A stretch of DNA of 64,000 bases. It comes from Akebia trifoliata (lineage: Eukaryota; Streptophyta; Magnoliopsida; Ranunculales; Lardizabalaceae). Positions 46,141 through 57,818 of the stretch are shown here, one piece after another. The position numbers and the translations under genes are program-made. The stretch is from contig CM030707.1 in the NCBI GenBank assembly GCA_017979445.1, positions 20,280,586 to 20,344,585 of the forward strand. The letters run 5' to 3'. Every line of letters starts with the position of its first letter. Position 1 is the stretch's first letter. A model generated the notes under the pieces. It saw only the letters and a program-made list of their open reading frames with translations, did no database searches and was not told the origin of the DNA.

Positions 46141-47446
46141 TCCTCGAAGTACAACCCCAAGGGAACCGTACTTTATCATGTTTGTTACTCACCAAACCTC
46201 ACTTTATTAAGTTTGTTACTCAACAAAACTAGTACGAGTGATCCACGTCATAAAATTCAAATTGATGGGGTTAATTTGTTACATAACACACCTTGGAGTG
46301 GATTCTAATTACATCAATTTGTAGTATCCAAAAACATGAACTGATGTCAGAGGATTATAAAGAGCAAAATTCTAAGAACTCTTAACGAAAAAAAAATAAA
46401 AAAACAAAAATTAATTTTCACTGTTGAATTTTAGTTTTAAATTTGGAAGTTCGATAGTAATCATTTTTCAACAATTTCGATCAAGGCCAAAAAAGATTTT
46501 TATTTTTTTTATTTTGTTCTTTTGAATTTGAATCTTTTCATGAAATCTAGAAGACTGTGGTGTTGGATTGCCGATTTGATGATTCATGTATGGCCAACGA
46601 TCCTTAGTAAGATTTGAAATCTTACTAAGTTAGTCATGCTAACTTGATACATAAAGCAAGGTTTGTTCAATTAAAAAACTTGATAAATTAAGAGAGTTTT
46701 TATAATAAAATTGAAATAGATAGTCTGCCGAATAAATCTCTCTAAAATATATTGGTTGTGAGTTTGACATGATACCATTTTTCATTATCCCAGTTTTTTT
46801 TATGCATTTAATATTCTCTTCACCAATTTCTTGGTCGAGAAAAGAAAATTAAATTAAAATAAACAATTGACTAGTGATTTTGTTTTCTTTCCAAGAAATT
46901 GACCAAGACATCCTTATTTATATAGTTTACCCATGTGAATCTTCTAGAAGAAAATTAAGAATAGACGATAAACGTAATGCCCAAGTAAAATTATTGAAAA
47001 CAAATAAAATTATTTTTTTATCTCTCACTATTAAATATTTCTACTGCCCTTCCCTCAATTTCTATGATGCTCCTCCAATAACTATTTGAGATACACCTTG
47101 TATTTTTCAAACATATAATTTAGTAACCCCTAAAAAATTTGTGATCACCTTGCAAAACGAAAGATTAGATTTACTCCCTTGACCAGAAGCCAACATTACT
47201 TTTGTTGATGATTTGACTGTGAATTCTTTTTTTAATTTAATTTAAATTAGTAACTTAATTTTTTGAAGGAAAATTTTTGAGAAAATGAAAATTTTCACTG
47301 TTAAGAATTTGTTTGGATAGACTTAAAAACGGTTCGGTTTTTTTATTTTTTTTTTATTTTTTATTTTTAACAACTTTTGAAGGTTAAAAAGGTAAATTTG
47401 AATTCATTTTATAAAAAAGTGCTGATTTTTTAACTCAACTTGATAG
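46141..47446. other. Intergenic; fragment of the MULE-like MITE family
   Basis: 46400-46640 resembles the interior of the 1191-1694 MITE family (CACTGTTGAATTTTAG; CATGAAATCTAGAAGACT). The rest is AT-rich without recognised features. Confidence 0.4.
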
Positions 47447-47611
47447 GGTGACTTAAAAACTCACCACGTAGCATGGACAAAGAATCGTAGATTTTGTCCT
47501 TTGGGATACACAATCGACTTAACTGACCTGTCATTTTTAGTTGTGCATCCCGAGCATAAGAGTCCACGGTTCTTTGCGCATGACACATCGGTGAGTTTTT
47601 TAGCCAAGTTG
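47447..47611. mobile_element. Foldback element (GACTTAAAAACTCACC family)
   Basis: Arms CAACTTGATAGGGTGACTTA then AAAACTCACCACG, and the complement CGGTGAGTTTTTTAGCCAAG then TTG. Short AT-poor centre with GGGATACACAA. Confidence 0.6.
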
Positions 47612-48149
47612 TTATGATGAAGCCAAAAACCTATTTTTTTTTTTCCTCAAAACCAATCATCTTCGGTGCTTGATTTTAAAACTTCAAAACTACTCATCTT
47701 TAATCTTAAGATACTATCTATTTAACATTCAACCATCAAGGAAAGATAAGCTTATTGGAGAAGTTAAAAAGAATGGAATTTTGAGTAGAAAAATCTAGGA
47801 TTTCGTTCCAGGGGTTATAGGTTGAATAATGGATTGAATATTAGATTAAATTGATTAAAAGGAATTTACACAAGGTAACTTGATTATGATGGATTTGGAT
47901 CAAGTTCCGCAATCAAAAAAATGTACAACCATTAAATGGGTTATATATGGGTTGGATTATGCAGGGGTCAACCTGATATGTGAAATGCCATGATAATTAA
48001 ATGAGTAAAATGGGTTGATGTTCATTACCTGAACACGATCCATTTAATAAATGAGTTAGATGGTTCGACACGATTACAATCAGAATACGATTAGGCTCAA
48101 TCCAAACGTTCTATGTGTCATTTTTGTGGACAATTGAAAATAAAATGTT
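47612..48149. other. Intergenic, nothing recognised
   Basis: No gene or element ends. 48136-48149 is one copy of the SINE TSD. Confidence 0.35.
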
Positions 48150-48377
48150 TTTTTTTAATAAACAAATATCCCTGTAGACAACAGATCGGGTCGTATATGG
48201 GTTTATCGGGACACATGCAATGCATGCATATCACGCATACCAAGTAAGTGAGGGTGTGACCTCGTGGGGTGGCTCCAAGAGAATTAATGCTCATACTGGG
48301 TATGGGAACTCATGACCTACATGCATTAACCGCTTATCGACCTGAAATTGCCATTGAGCCAATCCCAAGAGGTTGTG
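48150..48377 (-). mobile_element. tRNA-derived SINE, copy 2 (same family as 28282-28514)
   Basis: On the minus strand: GGGATTGGCTCAATGGCAAT (A box), GGTCATGAGTTCCCATACC (B-box region), CACCCTCACTTACTTGG body, and a poly-A tail (plus-strand T tract at 48147-48156). TSD about 13 bp, GAAATAAAATGTT at 48378-48390 and GAAAATAAAATGTT at 48136-48149. Confidence 0.82.
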
Positions 48378-48574
48378 GAAATAAAATGTTATTTGCAAAT
48401 AAGAAAGCAGTCATTACATTAAAACCTCAATATTAAAGACTTAAAACTCAAATAGTTTGAGTTATAATCTAAACTCATTCTCAAATAGACTTCACTCAGA
48501 TGCCCATTGAGTTGAGTCTACTAAAAGTGGGTTCATAGTATATATATATATATATATGAGAAATATATATATAT

Positions 48575-49421
48575 GGGAAATGCTAATGTCCAATACTTCA
48601 TGGGGACCTTAGCATTATCCAACCCTTTTTTTTTCTAATAATACCCTTCATCGTTTTGTCTGTTAATGAAAAAGATAAGGTTATGTTAGTCTTTTACACA
48701 ATAAATACTTGTTTACATAATAAATGCTATAAACATTTAAGTATTTTGAATTAAATTTTTTTGTTGTAGTAAATATTTTGGCAATCAATGCCAACATAAT
48801 AAATATACTTATTGTGTAAAAGACTAGTATACCTTTGTCTTTTTCACTAAAAATAAAATAATGAGAGGTATAATTGAAAAAAAAAAGTGTTGGACAATAC
48901 TAATGACCCCATGAGATCTTATTATAAGGTAATGCTAATGTTCAAAAACTCATGGGAACATTAGCATTATCCAATAATCCACTTTTCAATAACACTGCAA
49001 CACAGCCAAACACACGAGGAACAAGATGGAATATAATAGAATCCGGAAGTAAAACAGAAAATGGTTATTTTCCATTCAATACACGAGAGTGCATTCTGTT
49101 AATCAAATAGCATGCAGTAAGAATAGCTTCAGACCAAAAATTGACTCCTCATTTTATCTTTTAGTAAAAAAGATAAGATTACATTAATCTTTTATGTTCT
49201 ATTGACATTAATTACCAAATTATTTACTAGAAAAAAAAATATTTAAATAAGAAGTCTAAAGTACTCTTAACATTTATTATGTAAAAAAATATTTATTGTG
49301 TAAAATATTAACATAACGTTGTTTTTTTCACTAAAAGATAAAATACGAAAAATATTATTAAAAAGTGAATTTATTAAACAATACTAACACTCCCATGAAA
49401 TCTTTAACTTTAGCATTCTCC
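48575..49421. mobile_element. Two (TA)n-flanked MITEs, AAATGCTAATGTCC family
   Basis: 48575-48935 starts GGGAAATGCTAATGTCCAA; 48937-49421 starts GGTAATGCTAATGTTC and ends CTTTAGCATTCTCC. The ends are inverted, and (TA)n lies at 48538-48574 and 49422-49437. The interiors share ATAAGGTTATGTTAGTCTTT and ACACAATAAATACTT in both orientations. No coding sequence. Confidence 0.6.
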
Positions 49422-49437
49422 ATATATATATATATAT

Positions 49438-49820
49438 GGGTCAGTTTCTTATGACCCCTATTACGACTCATATTGCGACACACCATTTTGTCTTATATGG
49501 GCAAAAATGTTTAGAATGGGCTGATTTTTTTGTGAGGATGATCTTTATGGTGAGGAGATCATCCTTGCCAAAAATCAGCTCATTATGAAACTTCTAGACC
49601 GTCCAATTTTTGTTGAAAAATTATAGACCGTCCAATTTTTGTAAATCAATTTTGATTTGGTTAGAAGTTTTGGAATTGGATGATTTTTTGCCATGATGAT
49701 CCTCTCATCAGAGAGATCATCCTCACAAAAAATCAGCCCATTCCAAACATTTTTGCCCATATAAGACAAAATGGTGTGTCACAATATGAGTCGTAATAGG
49801 GGTCGTAATAACGCTGTTCT
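49438..49820. mobile_element. Hairpin MITE array, unit A
   Basis: Almost fully palindromic: the first 130 bp (from CCCCTATTACGACTCATATT through GTCTTATATGGGCAAAAATG) return as the complement at the right end. The centre has a second palindrome with CCGTCCAATTTTTG. It closely matches the hairpin at 30437-30830. Flanked by (TA)n. Confidence 0.75.
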
Positions 49821-49840
49821 ATATATATATATATATATAT

Positions 49841-50208
49841 GGGTCCCGTTCAATGGCCAACAGTTTGGCAAACACTTTTTCAAAACATGGGTTAGAGGTC
49901 TTGGAATGGGCTGATTTTTGGTGAGGATGATCTCTACGGTGAGGAGATCATCCTCACCAAAAATCAGCTCATTCCAAAACTTCTAGCCCCAGTTTACAAG
50001 TTGAAAAATCGTGAACCGTCCATTTTTTGTAAACCATTTTTGATGAGGTTAGAAGTTTTGGAATGGGCTGATTTTTGGTGATGATGATCTCCTCACCGTA
50101 GAGATCATCCTCACCAAAAATCAGCCCATTTCAAAACCTCTAACCTATGTTTTGAAAAATGTGTTTGCCAAAATGTTTGCCAAACTGTTGGCCATTGAAC
50201 ACTACCCC
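49841..50208. mobile_element. Hairpin MITE array, unit B
   Basis: Ends GTTCAATGGCCAACAGTTTG and the complement. It has two inner hairpins, each GATTTTTGGTGAGGATGATC then CTCAC...GATCATCCTCACCAAAAATC, separated by an asymmetric centre GAAAAATCGTGAACCGTCC. Flanked by (TA)n at 49821-49840 and 50209-50222. Confidence 0.8.
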
Positions 50209-50222
50209 ATATATATATATAT

Positions 50223-50586
50223 GGGTAGCGTTCAAGGGCAAACTTTTAGCAAACTTTTTGGCAAAACTTTTTTCAAAACATAGGTTAGAGGTTTTGAAAT
50301 GGGCTGATTTTTGGTGAGGATGATCTCTACGGTGAGTATATCATCCTCACCAAAAATCAGCCCATTCCAAAACTTCTAACCCATGTTTACAAGCTGAAAA
50401 ATCGTGGACCGTCCATTTTTTGTAAACTGTTTTTGATGGGGTTAGAAGTTTTGGAATGAACTGATTTTTGGTGAGGATTATTTCCTCATCGTAGAGATCA
50501 TCCTCACCAAAAATCAACCCATTCCAAGACCTTTAACTCATGTTCTGAAAAATGTTTTGCCAAAAAATTGGCCATTGAACACCCCC
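50223..50586. mobile_element. Hairpin MITE array, unit C
   Basis: Same plan and same orientation of the asymmetric centre as unit B (GAAAAATCGTGGACCGTCC). (TA)n follows at 50587-50611. Confidence 0.8.
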
Positions 50587-50611
50587 TATATATATATATA
50601 TATATATATAT

Positions 50612-50980
50612 GAGTAGTGTTCAATGGCCAACAGTTTGGCAAACATTTTGGCAAACACATTTTTCAAAACATGGGTTAGAGGTCTTGGAATGGGTTGATT
50701 TTTGGTGAGGATGATCTCTACGGTGAGGAGATCATCATCACCAAAAATCAGCCCATTCCAAAACTTCTAACCTCATCAAAAATGGTTTACAAAATATGGA
50801 CGGTTCACGATTTTTCAACTTGTAAAATGGGGGCTAGAAGTTTTGGAATGAGCTGATTTTTGGTGAGGATGATCTCCTCACCGTAGAGATCATCCTCACC
50901 AAAAATCAGCCCATTCCAAGACCTCTAACCCATGTTTTGAAAAAGTGTTTGCCAAACTGTTGGCCACGGATAGGGACCCT
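50612..50980. mobile_element. Hairpin MITE array, unit D (inverted)
   Basis: Same plan, but the centre is reversed (GGACGGTTCACGATTTTTCA), so this unit lies opposite to B and C. (TA)n follows at 50981-50992. Confidence 0.8.
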
Positions 50981-50992
50981 ATATATATATAT

Positions 50993-51346
50993 GGGAAATG
51001 TTCAGCACCCAACAATTTGCCTAACATGTTTTTTCCTACATGGGTTATAAGTTTTGCAATGGGTTGATTTTTGGTGATGATGATCTCTATAATGAGGAGA
51101 TCATCCTCATCAAAAATCAATTCATTATAAAACTTATAACCCCGTGTTTACAATTTTTTATAAATCATTTGTGATGGGATTAAAAATTTTGAAATTGATT
51201 GATTTTTGGTGAGGATGATCTTGTATGATGAGAGATCGGGAGATCATCCTCATCAAAAATCAGTTCATTCTAAAACTTCTAACTCATGTAAGACAAAACA
51301 TATTAGGTAAATTGTTGGCACAAGTGTTGGGTGCCGAACGGGACCG
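50993..51346. mobile_element. Hairpin MITE array, unit E (divergent)
   Basis: Ends GGGAAATGTTCAGCACCCAA and the complement GGTGCCGAAC; inner modules as in the others but more diverged. It is followed by TATATGTATATATG. Confidence 0.7.
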
Positions 51347-51362
51347 TATATGTATATATGTA

Positions 51363-52330
51363 TGGAACTGATTGCAAATGATTGAGCTGAGTTTAATCAC
51401 TCCATTTCATTTTTGTATAAAATGAGTCACGTCGAAATTCTCTCTCTTCACGTCAATTCAACCGAGTTTTTAGGTCAAACAGACAATTATGGTGGTATTC
51501 TTTGTCTCCTTCTGAAACATTAATTGCCGTAAAATTAACGGCATCTGCCTTGTGAGTTGTGACCCCACCCGACGACTACGGATCCATCCGTCTTCTAAAC
51601 GACTGCGTTCTAGAAGGTCACTTGTTGTACAAAGTAGAAACACTGCCATCGGTACTGTGGGTCCACCCTCACTCCCTAATATTCTTTCTTTCATGACTAA
51701 TGATTTTTCAACTCAACCTGACAAGTTAGATTAAAAACTACTCACAACCGTAGATTCTCTTATTAGGGATATACAATGGAACTTCGGGATACACAACTGC
51801 AAATGACAGTTCGATTATGTATCCCGAGGGACAGAATCATTGAATTTTGAGTCTCCTGTCAAGTTGGTTGAATTCAAAAATCAACTCTCTTCTTTGATAT
51901 CTATGATCTCATTAAATGGCATTATATGATCAACTATGAGTGCATTTTCCTCTACTTGATTATTGGACATTCTTATTGCCACGTGGCATATTTCTTAGTC
52001 CCACTAATTTTGATGTGAACCACACTAAACATACGTATTCCATTTGATTTGACAATTTTGTCATATGGGCTTGATGAAGATAGAAAGCAAGGCCTAAATC
52101 AAGTGGTTGTATTAGAGTGTTTAAGGAACATCAGAGGATCCAATCTAAATCTTTGGATCTCAATCAAGGATTTGGATTCTAATAAAAATTCGATTCGATA
52201 GTTTTATCAGAACAGTTTGAGATAAAATGTTTGAAATTAATAATATGAATTATATTATATATTTTATATATCAAATTGAATTGTATTTGATCCAATTCGA
52301 CCATTCCAACTATTATCAAATTTGATTTAT
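51363..52330. other. Intergenic with one foldback element
   Basis: 51707-51872 is a foldback element of the GACTTAAAAACTCAC family (arms TCAACTCAACCTGACAAG and CTGTCAAGTTGGTTGAA). Around 51540-51665 the sequence is less AT-rich but has no gene I can support. Confidence 0.5.
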
Positions 52331-52500
52331 CACAACCCCAAGTGCTTGGCCTAATGGCAAGATAAGCTCCTCAGAAAAAGTAAGTCAAGTGCTTGAAACC
52401 CCACAACTTAACCAATTGCATGTAGGATTTTTCGAGGGAATAATGCCTGTGACCGTGGGATTAGTCTCACCTAAAAGTTAAAATACACTCACACAGATTT
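52331..52500 (+). mobile_element. SINE-like tRNA-derived repeat
   Basis: A-box-like TGGCCTAATGGCAAGAT and B-box-like AGTGCTTGAAACCCC about 45 bp apart. TSD not found; possibly truncated. Confidence 0.45.
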
Positions 52501-52799
52501 TGCTCATATTATAATCTAACAATAGAATATAATTATAAAAAAAAAAATTTAATTTAAAATCTTTTTTAGTTGTTGACAATTGTGATTACGCTCATATAAA
52601 ATCTTAAATCCAGAAAATAGAAATCTAGCAAAAATAAAAAAAATAAAAATGTAAGAGCTTCAATTAGTCTGATACCCCAACTCTTAATTATTCTCAACCA
52701 TTTTACTTATTTTCTTCACTTTTAATTAGGGTGTCATAAGTAAAAAAATTGGGGCGTCAATAGTAAGTATCAAATATTAAGACATCTTTTTTCTTTCGA

Positions 52800-53365
52800 A
52801 TTTTGATAATATGAAGTAGTTTTTGGCTAATGTCCCTGACGTCTTTTTGTCCATAGTGAAAAAAAAAAAAAAAAAAAAAATTTTAATCTGATCACCTTGT
52901 GACATTCAAAAACAAGATTCAATGCAATGGAGTTGTAGAGGACAAAATTATATGAACTTTAAGAAATTTTTTTAAAAAATAGTCAGTTTTCACTGTTGAA
53001 TTTTTTTTTTAATTTGAGTGCTCATTGGCCATCCACTTTTACCACCTTGGATCAAATTTGAAAAATAACGTTTTTTTAATATGAATATTTTCATGAAATC
53101 TAAAAGACTATGTTGTTGGATAATAAATGTAATAACCAACATGAGCCCAACAACCTTTTTTAAGATTTTAAATCTTAGAGATTGTGTTGTTGGATTGTAA
53201 ATGTGATAATCAATGTGAGCCTAATGATTCTTTTTAAGATTTGAAATATAAAATAATAAATATGTAGGTGGCGGGCAAGAGAAAAACTTTCTCTATTGCT
53301 AATGTCATTTGCGCTATATGTCAAATGTTTGTTGTGCTATGAGCAAACACGTGAAGGGGGTGCGC
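52800..53365. mobile_element. MULE-like MITE, further copy
   Basis: The interior (CTTTTTAAGATTTGAAATAT; TTTTCATGAAATCTAAAAG) is the complement of that at 1290-1500, and the right end GCAAACACGTGAAGGGGGTG then CGCC resembles that TIR. The left end is decayed. Confidence 0.5.
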
Positions 53366-54170
53366 CAAAACCACATCATATTATGAGTACTTTTGTCTTA
53401 AATTATATATTATATTAACCCCAACGAGTTACATTGGAAGTCATTGTGTTGACTCAACTCTTAATAGAAAGGCTATGACCCAGTCACATTTTCATTGCTC
53501 TATAATTTCCTATTCGAACCAAATCGGCATTGAAGTTGACCTTGACGGTAGATTAAGTACACGTGTGAAACACGATTTGGAAGCTAATATTTCTAACATT
53601 TATTGTAGTGTTTTTCAAACCAAACGAGTGCCAATTTTGAAACGAATCTGGTTCAGAGTTCAGACTTCATCAAACAAAAAACAAAAAGGAACGTCCAATC
53701 AAGTTACAAATCGGTTTTGTGCACCAGATTAAAATATTTCTAACCTTTGAAAAAAGAAATTTCAATATATTTTTCAAAAATGCCATAATTTCTAGAAATT
53801 AAAGATTATTTAATAATCAAATCTTAACAATACATATATCTCTTATTAAAATAAAATGGTAAGTTAAATATTAAAAAAAATGACACTTTTTAAATTGTCT
53901 AATTAAATATGATTTTTCAACAAAAGTATACCAGGACCCAATTGTGGTTGGATCAATTTGAAAAAAAACAAATTTGATCAAATCATTTGTTTGGATCTTA
54001 AAACATTGATTTATAGTGTTGCTTTTGGGAAAAATTAAGGCTCAACAGAAATAATAAAGAAATATATCAAGAAGGTCTAGTTAGATGGTTATTAAAGTTT
54101 GTTTATAATTGAACCGGGACCAATTGACTCGTGAAAATGACTCATAAAAAAATTCTGATTATACATTAAT
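53366..54170. other. Intergenic; one 85-codon open frame of no known family
   Basis: 53475-53732 (plus) is open but matches no family I know and has no promoter or splice context; probably chance. The rest is AT-rich. Confidence 0.35.
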
Positions 54171-54371
54171 ATGAAATCCAACTATCAAAATAAAACATGT
54201 GTCTCAAATGCATGCCATGTATGAATTTCATGTTTTCGTGTTTTTATGAATCATTTTCCATGCGTCCGTATGAAATCGAACTATCAAAATAAATCATGTG
54301 TCTCAAAAGCATGCCATGTATGAATTTCACATTTTGCGTGTTTTTATGAGTTATTTTCCATGTGTTCCTGT
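54171..54371. repeat. Tandem duplication, 2 x about 100 bp
   Basis: Two units (54171-54269 and 54270-54371), each with ATGAAATC, ACTATCAAAATAAA, GCATGCCATGTATGAATTTC and GTGTTTTTATGA, about 90% alike. Confidence 0.85.
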
Positions 54372-54447
54372 GGATCTCAATCATTATAATTTAGGTGAAT
54401 TACTATTTTGTGAGCTGAAAATGAGTTGTTACAAGTCCGGCTAAGTA

Positions 54448-54620
54448 TTTATTTTCATTATCACAACGTGAATGATCAAGTTTTTGTTTTAAAAAAAGTT
54501 TAGAACAATTACGAATTTGACAGTTTTAAAGTGACAATTTCGCAGGTTTAAAGTGACTAATTGTCACTTTAAAATCCTCCAAATTCGTTATCATTCACGT
54601 TTTGGTGATTAAAATGAACA
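54448..54620. mobile_element. Small foldback MITE
   Basis: Arms ACGTGAATGATCAAG...ACGAATTTGAC and TTTTAAAGTGACAATTT return as complements at 54545-54620. Stem about 60 bp. No TSD assigned. Confidence 0.65.
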
Positions 54621-54909
54621 ATGAATTAGAATCGTAAATTCGTCAAAAGTTGATCACTTTTTCATAAATATATCCCTTATAATTTTATAGAAAATAATGT
54701 TTGTGGAATCTTTATTTGCTCCTTCCTTCTTTGAGTGTGGTAGAAACAGTACTTGAGTTCCTTGTCCTGTGGTGCTTCTTACGAAAAATGCTCTGATGAT
54801 CAAGTTATCAACTAATTTAGAAGAATTTAACTTAGAAAAGTGATATCACGCACATTTTCTATTTAAACCCATGAGATTCGTCACATGCAAGTTTGGTTTG
54901 TATTGTTGC

Positions 54910-55035
54910 AAGTGCCAGCTTAGTCAGTAAAAATTTTAGGTGATGATACTAGATACCAGAGACATAGGTTCAAATCTCTCCAACACTGAGTTATTGAACT
55001 CATTAAAAATGGGCCTACCGGGCAAAAAATAATCC
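54910..55035 (+). mobile_element. SINE-like repeat, weak
   Basis: A-box-like AGCTTAGTCAGTAAAAATT and B-box AGGTTCAAATCTC, followed by GGGCCTACCGGGCAAAAAAT. No TSD seen. Confidence 0.4.
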
Positions 55036-55049
55036 AAACCCACCACAAT

Positions 55050-55670
55050 GAAGAACAAAATAAATTAATGGAGAAAGAATTACTTTTTCCTTATTGACAA
55101 TCATATTTATAGAAGAAGATGGAAACCAAATCCCTTTCTAATTGGCGTACTTTCGTAAAAAAAAAAACAAATACTATTTATAGTAAACTTAAAAATAGTA
55201 AAATCCTAATTACTTCCTAATTAGATTAAGAATCCTAAGTAGATTAAAACTCTCTTTTGCCACAACTTTATAATCATGATCAGGCTAGATTTATTCGCAG
55301 TAAAAGTCTTAAAGATTCTATAAATAAAAAACTCAACTTTGACTATAATTTCGGAAGGGTAAATGATGCCGAAGTGCTTCCGTAAGTTACACTCATTCTA
55401 CTATATGGAATGAGCGCTTGGGCATTCTGCTGCATAGCTCTCTAAGCCTTCTTTCCAATGCTTTTGAAATCGTTGAAATCTAAGTCCATATGACAAAGTT
55501 ATACCCAAATCACTGTAGACTATGTATGTAAATCCCTCATAGATCAAAAAATAATTTGGCAGTATCGTTGGCAAGATTTTGACATGTAACAATATGAAAG
55601 TTTCATTACCAAATGGACCATCAAATGCTAGGCACATGTGATCTTGGCTAATATGCCCAAGATGGTAGTT
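55050..55670 (-). repeat. Probable LTR remnant, minus strand
   Basis: The minus strand has TTTGGGTATAACTTTGTCAT and, further on, a TATA box in TTCTATAAATATGATTGTC (about 55110), as in plant Gypsy LTRs. No internal genes are nearby. Ends and TSD not resolved. Confidence 0.4.
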
Positions 55671-56430
55671 GGGTTAATGTGTTATCAATCTCCAAGGGAT
55701 AGATGGTATGATCTTAACAAACCATTATGCATAGAGGATAATTTGATTTCGAAGACTTAGAATTAACCGTTTATGCTGACCATACCCCGATTCTTCCATT
55801 ACTTTGTACGGTAGTATAATTTCTAAGTCTCAATCATCTTTTGCATCATGTGGGTCCGTCTTCATGGTATCATCATGGAATCCCATCTCTTGATACCTTT
55901 TACCTCATTTATTATCATTTATCACTCACAATACCGTCTAATTTTCAATATTTCCACATTTTTACTTGAGTTACTTTTATCAAATCATACGTTGAGATGG
56001 AAGAATGCTTTTAGGGATTCTCGAGAAAACTTATCAGTCGAAAATACGAATATCGTTGTACTCTCTAGGAAATCCCAGCCATTCATGTATTTGATGGAGA
56101 GTCTCAAATATTGTTCCCGAAGCTAAGAAAAGTCTTAATTTAATAGATTAGGATCCATGGACCAATTCAAACCCTCTACACCAAGAAATATACATATCAA
56201 CCTTTCGTCACTTATATTATCATCTTTCTCATTTATAACAAGTCAAACGCGGCAATACATTTCATAATACATATCGAAGCTTCCGTACAATTTTATATTT
56301 TCGTCAAACCATTAATTATTCAACTAGCCCTCTTTGGATCTAGTCTTCCAAACACAAAACCCTTCATATATACTTATCTGTTATCCAAACATCTCAAACC
56401 AATTTTTTTTTTCAACAACTAAGTCTCCAG
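55671..56430 (+). promoter_or_regulatory. Upstream region of the ZCF37-like gene
   Basis: No other gene in it. CATATATACTT near 56366-56376 is a TATA-like element about 60 bp before the ATG, followed by a pyrimidine-rich leader. Confidence 0.35.
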
Positions 56431-57177
56431 ATGTTAAAGCCCTTTATTTGTGGTAGTGGAAATTTTCATCAAGAAGAAGAAGATGATCATCAATGGGTCC
56501 CTTCTTCATCACCAAAGACATCAAGAAAGAGTATGAGCTGTAGGAGAAGCAATAAGAACAAGAACCCGTATTCGACGTGTGGTCTCGATAAGTTCGAAAA
56601 GGTTTTAGCCGATCTCGATGAGAGGAGACAGAAGATATATGAACAAATGGGCTCGCAAGATATATCGTTGGTTCGATTCGGTTACTCCAATTCTAATGGA
56701 TGGGTTCCAATTGTTGTTAAGTTGAGAGATAAAAAACAATATAAGACCAAGTTTGATGATGGTAAAGACAAGCCTGTGACACAAAATTCAGAAGATTTGG
56801 ACAAGAATCAGATAGAACAAGCACCAAAATCAAGTTCAGATGGAAGGATGAACAAGAAGAAGAGCTTCATATCAAGATCTAATTTTTTTAGAAGGATGGG
56901 ACCTAGTTTTTATTTACCAATGTTTATAGTCTTGATTCTATTGTGCTTGGTGATGTACGGGCGAACGTTTGCGATACTTTGCACATCCATCGCGTGGTAC
57001 TTGGTGCCTATGATGAAGGCTAGGGATTCAAATTCAAGGCGTTCGATGAAGAAGAAAGAGTATGTTAGAAAATCGAGTGGGACAAATATGGAAATCGATG
57101 GATTCTCCTCTCCTAAAGGTGAGATAATTAGGCATGGATCACCACCAACACAACATGGTCATAATAAGAGTTGGTGA
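56431..57177 (+). CDS. ZCF37: ZCF37-like protein, single exon
   Basis: 248 residues, intronless. The signature of the plant ZCF37 family is clear: NPYSTCGLDKFEKVLADLDE (about residues 45-64), RRQKIYEQMGSQDISLVRFG, YSNSNGWVPIVVKLRDKK (to about 102). Then a polar linker rich in Lys, Ser and Asp, and one or two hydrophobic segments at about 158-192 (FYLPMFIVLILLCLVMYG; AILCTSIAWYLVP) likely to anchor it in a membrane. The basic Ser-rich tail ends HGHNKSW. Family members are plant-specific; I know of no established biochemical role. The start is the first ATG in the frame, after a pyrimidine-rich leader. The gene looks intact. A second TM-free isoform is not suggested by the sequence. Confidence 0.9.
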   Translation: MLKPFICGSGNFHQEEEDDHQWVPSSSPKTSRKSMSCRRSNKNKNPYSTCGLDKFEKVLADLDERRQKIYEQMGSQDISLVRFGYSNSNGWVPIVVKLRDKKQYKTKFDDGKDKPVTQNSEDLDKNQIEQAPKSSSDGRMNKKKSFISRSNFFRRMGPSFYLPMFIVLILLCLVMYGRTFAILCTSIAWYLVPMMKARDSNSRRSMKKKEYVRKSSGTNMEIDGFSSPKGEIIRHGSPPTQHGHNKSW

Positions 57178-57818
57178 TTGAAGAAGATGATTTTGTTTTT
57201 TTGATCTCTTTTTTTTTTTTGTTCGTTTGTTATTGAACTTTCGTTCAATTGTTCATACCTGTAACTTCTTCTTTTTTGGTTTTTTTCCTTATGTTGAGAT
57301 CAGATTGGAATTCAATCTCTTGACATGGTCATCATGCTTCGGTTGTAAATCAACTCAACTTAGTTTGTGTATAATGTAAGAGTTTTTTTTAATCTGGTTG
57401 TGTTCCACATGTACACGTCATTACAATAATCACATATGGAAAAAAAGGAGCAACTCAAGGTCATCTATGGAAATCATTATTTCAACAAAATACGGTTCTT
57501 TGTGGCTCTTGTTCTACAGTCCATAGAACACCACATTGAAGAAAAATAACAGCACTGCCCTATTGGATTCAAGGTTTAGATCAGATTTGAAAAATCAAAT
57601 TACCATTTTTTATCTTAATCAAGTGTTTGAAAGTGGACGGTCACTGAGCTCTTATCTTTAAATGATTGGATGCAATCATCTTGATGATGTGCACACCCTC
57701 AAACGTTGATATGGGTTACAGAGGGTAATAAGCTCCTCAAAATACAGGGACACAAGTAGAACTAATTAATGCCCTTCTCAATAAGTTCCCTTTTTTAAAG
57801 AGTTGTTGCCTAGAGAAT
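57178..57818. other. ZCF37 3' region and intergenic
   Basis: T-rich 3' UTR-like sequence to about 57400. At 57560-57700 there is a fragment resembling the 1191-1694 MITE interior. From 57745 starts the flank of the small LTR element, which recurs at 57917-57990. Confidence 0.4.

Noticed and set aside
53475..53732. 85-residue plus-strand frame
   Set aside because: No family resemblance, no promoter or splice context; kept only as a note in the intergenic entry.
56431..57177. Earlier start or additional 5' exon for the ZCF37-like gene
   Set aside because: The leader before the ATG is pyrimidine-rich and non-coding, and the family signature lies fully downstream.
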